A program made the position numbers and the translations under genes. The notes under the pieces are model-generated. The model searched no databases, was not told the origin of the DNA, and worked only from the letters and a program-made list of their open reading frames with translations. A stretch of DNA of 33,994 nucleotides from CAVCAD01 sp036653735 (GTDB lineage: Bacteria; Bacillota_I; Bacilli_A; RF39; UBA660). Location: the NCBI GenBank assembly GCA_036653735.1, contig JAVVTI010000007.1, positions 1 through 33,994 on the forward strand, read 5' to 3'. Below, in pieces: positions 33,021 through 33,994 of this stretch. Each line of letters starts with the position of its first letter. Position 1 is the stretch's first letter.

Positions 33021-33930
33021 TTTCTGTCTCTACTTCATTAACCAAATTAATAGTATCATTCTTTCCATACATTACTTTATACTTACTATCCTTAGCTTCA
33101 TAAGTATTTAAATCAACTATAAAGTTTATCTTATTATCTTCCTTAACATCACCCTGTAAAACAATATTACTTTTACTTATATCATCATAAAGTTCTTTAA
33201 TATTACTTATACCCTCAAGATACTCAGCACTTTTTATATCATCACTAGAAATACTCTTAGTATAATTATATGATACTAAATACTTACCATAAAAATTATA
33301 TACATTAGTTTCACTAATCTTTAATGCTTTATTAACAGTTTCCTTCCTACAAGTAATAAAATTTTCCTTTAAAACTTCCTCTTTCTTATCCTCTACTACT
33401 TTAGCATATACACTCTTCTTAAACACATTATTACTAACAACTAACTCTCCACGCTCAAGAATTCCTCTTTCTAATTTCTTATCAGATAAAAACTTAGTCC
33501 TATAAATCATCTTTTTCTTACTATTATATAACTCAAGATAAATATTTAAGTTATTAACACTCTCCTTATTCTCTTGCGAAATAATAGAAAAATCTATCTT
33601 ATTAGCGACTTTATTATTAAAATTATAAAACTTAATCTTCTGAACCTTCATATAAGATATAACATTAAGTGGTATAAGACCATCAACTAAATTCTCACTA
33701 TCTTTCTCAGTAGTCTCTCCTGTATTATAATGATAATTATTATCACCCTTAATTAGTTTATTAATATAAGGTAAAAAAACAATAAATAAAATAATAATCA
33801 ATAATATTATAATAATAATTATATTACTCTTCTTATTAACCTTTTTCTTACTAGTACCTAAATCAACAACTTCAATATTATCTTTATTGTTTTTCAAAGT
33901 ATCATCATGTTCCTTTTCATTTTTCATCAT
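33001..33930 (-). CDS. Unknown single-pass membrane protein upstream of scpAB
   Basis: A highly charged cytoplasmic N-terminus of about 35 residues (KKKVNKKS just before the helix) leads to one long hydrophobic segment (about 36-55), then about 250 residues predicted outside the cell. The outer part has beta-rich and lysine-rich stretches such as FSIISQENKESVNNLNIYLE, and two cysteines (one near residue 193, one at the penultimate position). I recognise no family. AGGTGA lies seven to eight bases before the ATG. It overlaps the scpA start, so the two are co-translated. Its upstream 64 bases are AT-rich with no confident promoter. Confidence 0.8.
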   Translation of the reverse strand: MMKNEKEHDDTLKNNKDNIEVVDLGTSKKKVNKKSNIIIIIILLIIILFIVFLPYINKLIKGDNNYHYNTGETTEKDSENLVDGLIPLNVISYMKVQKIKFYNFNNKVANKIDFSIISQENKESVNNLNIYLELYNSKKKMIYRTKFLSDKKLERGILERGELVVSNNVFKKSVYAKVVEDKKEEVLKENFITCRKETVNKALKISETNVYNFYGKYLVSYNYTKSISSDDIKSAEYLEGISNIKELYDDISKSNIVLQGDVKEDNKINFIVDLNTYEAKDSKYKVMYGKNDTINLVNEVETESGWKCE

Positions 33931-33994
33931 ATTCGTATCACCTATTCTTTATATAAATGATATCATAAAACTTAAAAATAAACAATATTTTAAT

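Overview
The window is a very AT-rich stretch of a bacterial chromosome. It carries about 34 protein-coding genes and one tRNA. Genes are tightly packed, most have AGGAGG-type ribosome binding sites, and TGA is used as a stop, so the standard bacterial code applies. A GerA-type germinant receptor operon, gerQ, two CotF-like coat proteins and cse60 point to an endospore-forming low-GC Gram-positive organism (Bacillota). Glycolipid synthases, a PduL-type phosphotransacylase and the extreme AT bias would fit an uncultured gut-type lineage between Clostridia and Bacilli; that placement is inference.

Layout. 1-1560 (-): rubrerythrin behind a DUF1700-like membrane protein. 1625-5186 (+): germinant receptor operon in the order A-C-B. 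5169-7136: two divergent genes, a bactofilin-like membrane protein and a protein with a putative Cys-His-Asp triad, on overlapping promoters. 7175-7251 (-): tRNA-Met. 7332-9886: divergent pair of lipid glycosyltransferases, probably making membrane glucolipids. 9951-10419 (+): two small spore coat proteins. 10422-13543: FemX-like ligase (-), arginase (+) and a DUF2899 metal permease (-). 13713-16704 (+): a large DUF11-repeat surface protein and a small protein sharing its C-terminal helical module; I infer a spore-surface (exosporium-like) pair. 16786-19383 (-): P-type Ca2+ ATPase. 19573-20924 (-): an accessory patch with a Fic protein lacking the catalytic histidine and a decayed-looking stretch. 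20925-23687 (-): pduL plus a NatAB/YhaQP-like ABC exporter. 23779-24679 (+): gerQ and a LemA-like protein. 24669-30963 (-): a long conserved operon-like run rplI-dnaB-M23 peptidase-walJ-rlmH-AGCS symporter-ung. 31059-33930 (-): cse60, a lipoprotein, scpB, scpA and a membrane-anchored protein.

The core genes (scpAB, rplI-dnaB, walJ-rlmH, ung) all lie on the minus strand, and the plus strand looks richer in C than in G by eye, so the minus strand is probably the replication leading strand. No CRISPR array, complete insertion sequence or prophage was seen. The least understood parts are the DUF11 surface-protein pair, the His-less Fic with its degraded neighbourhood, and the Cys-His-Asp protein at 6360-7136.
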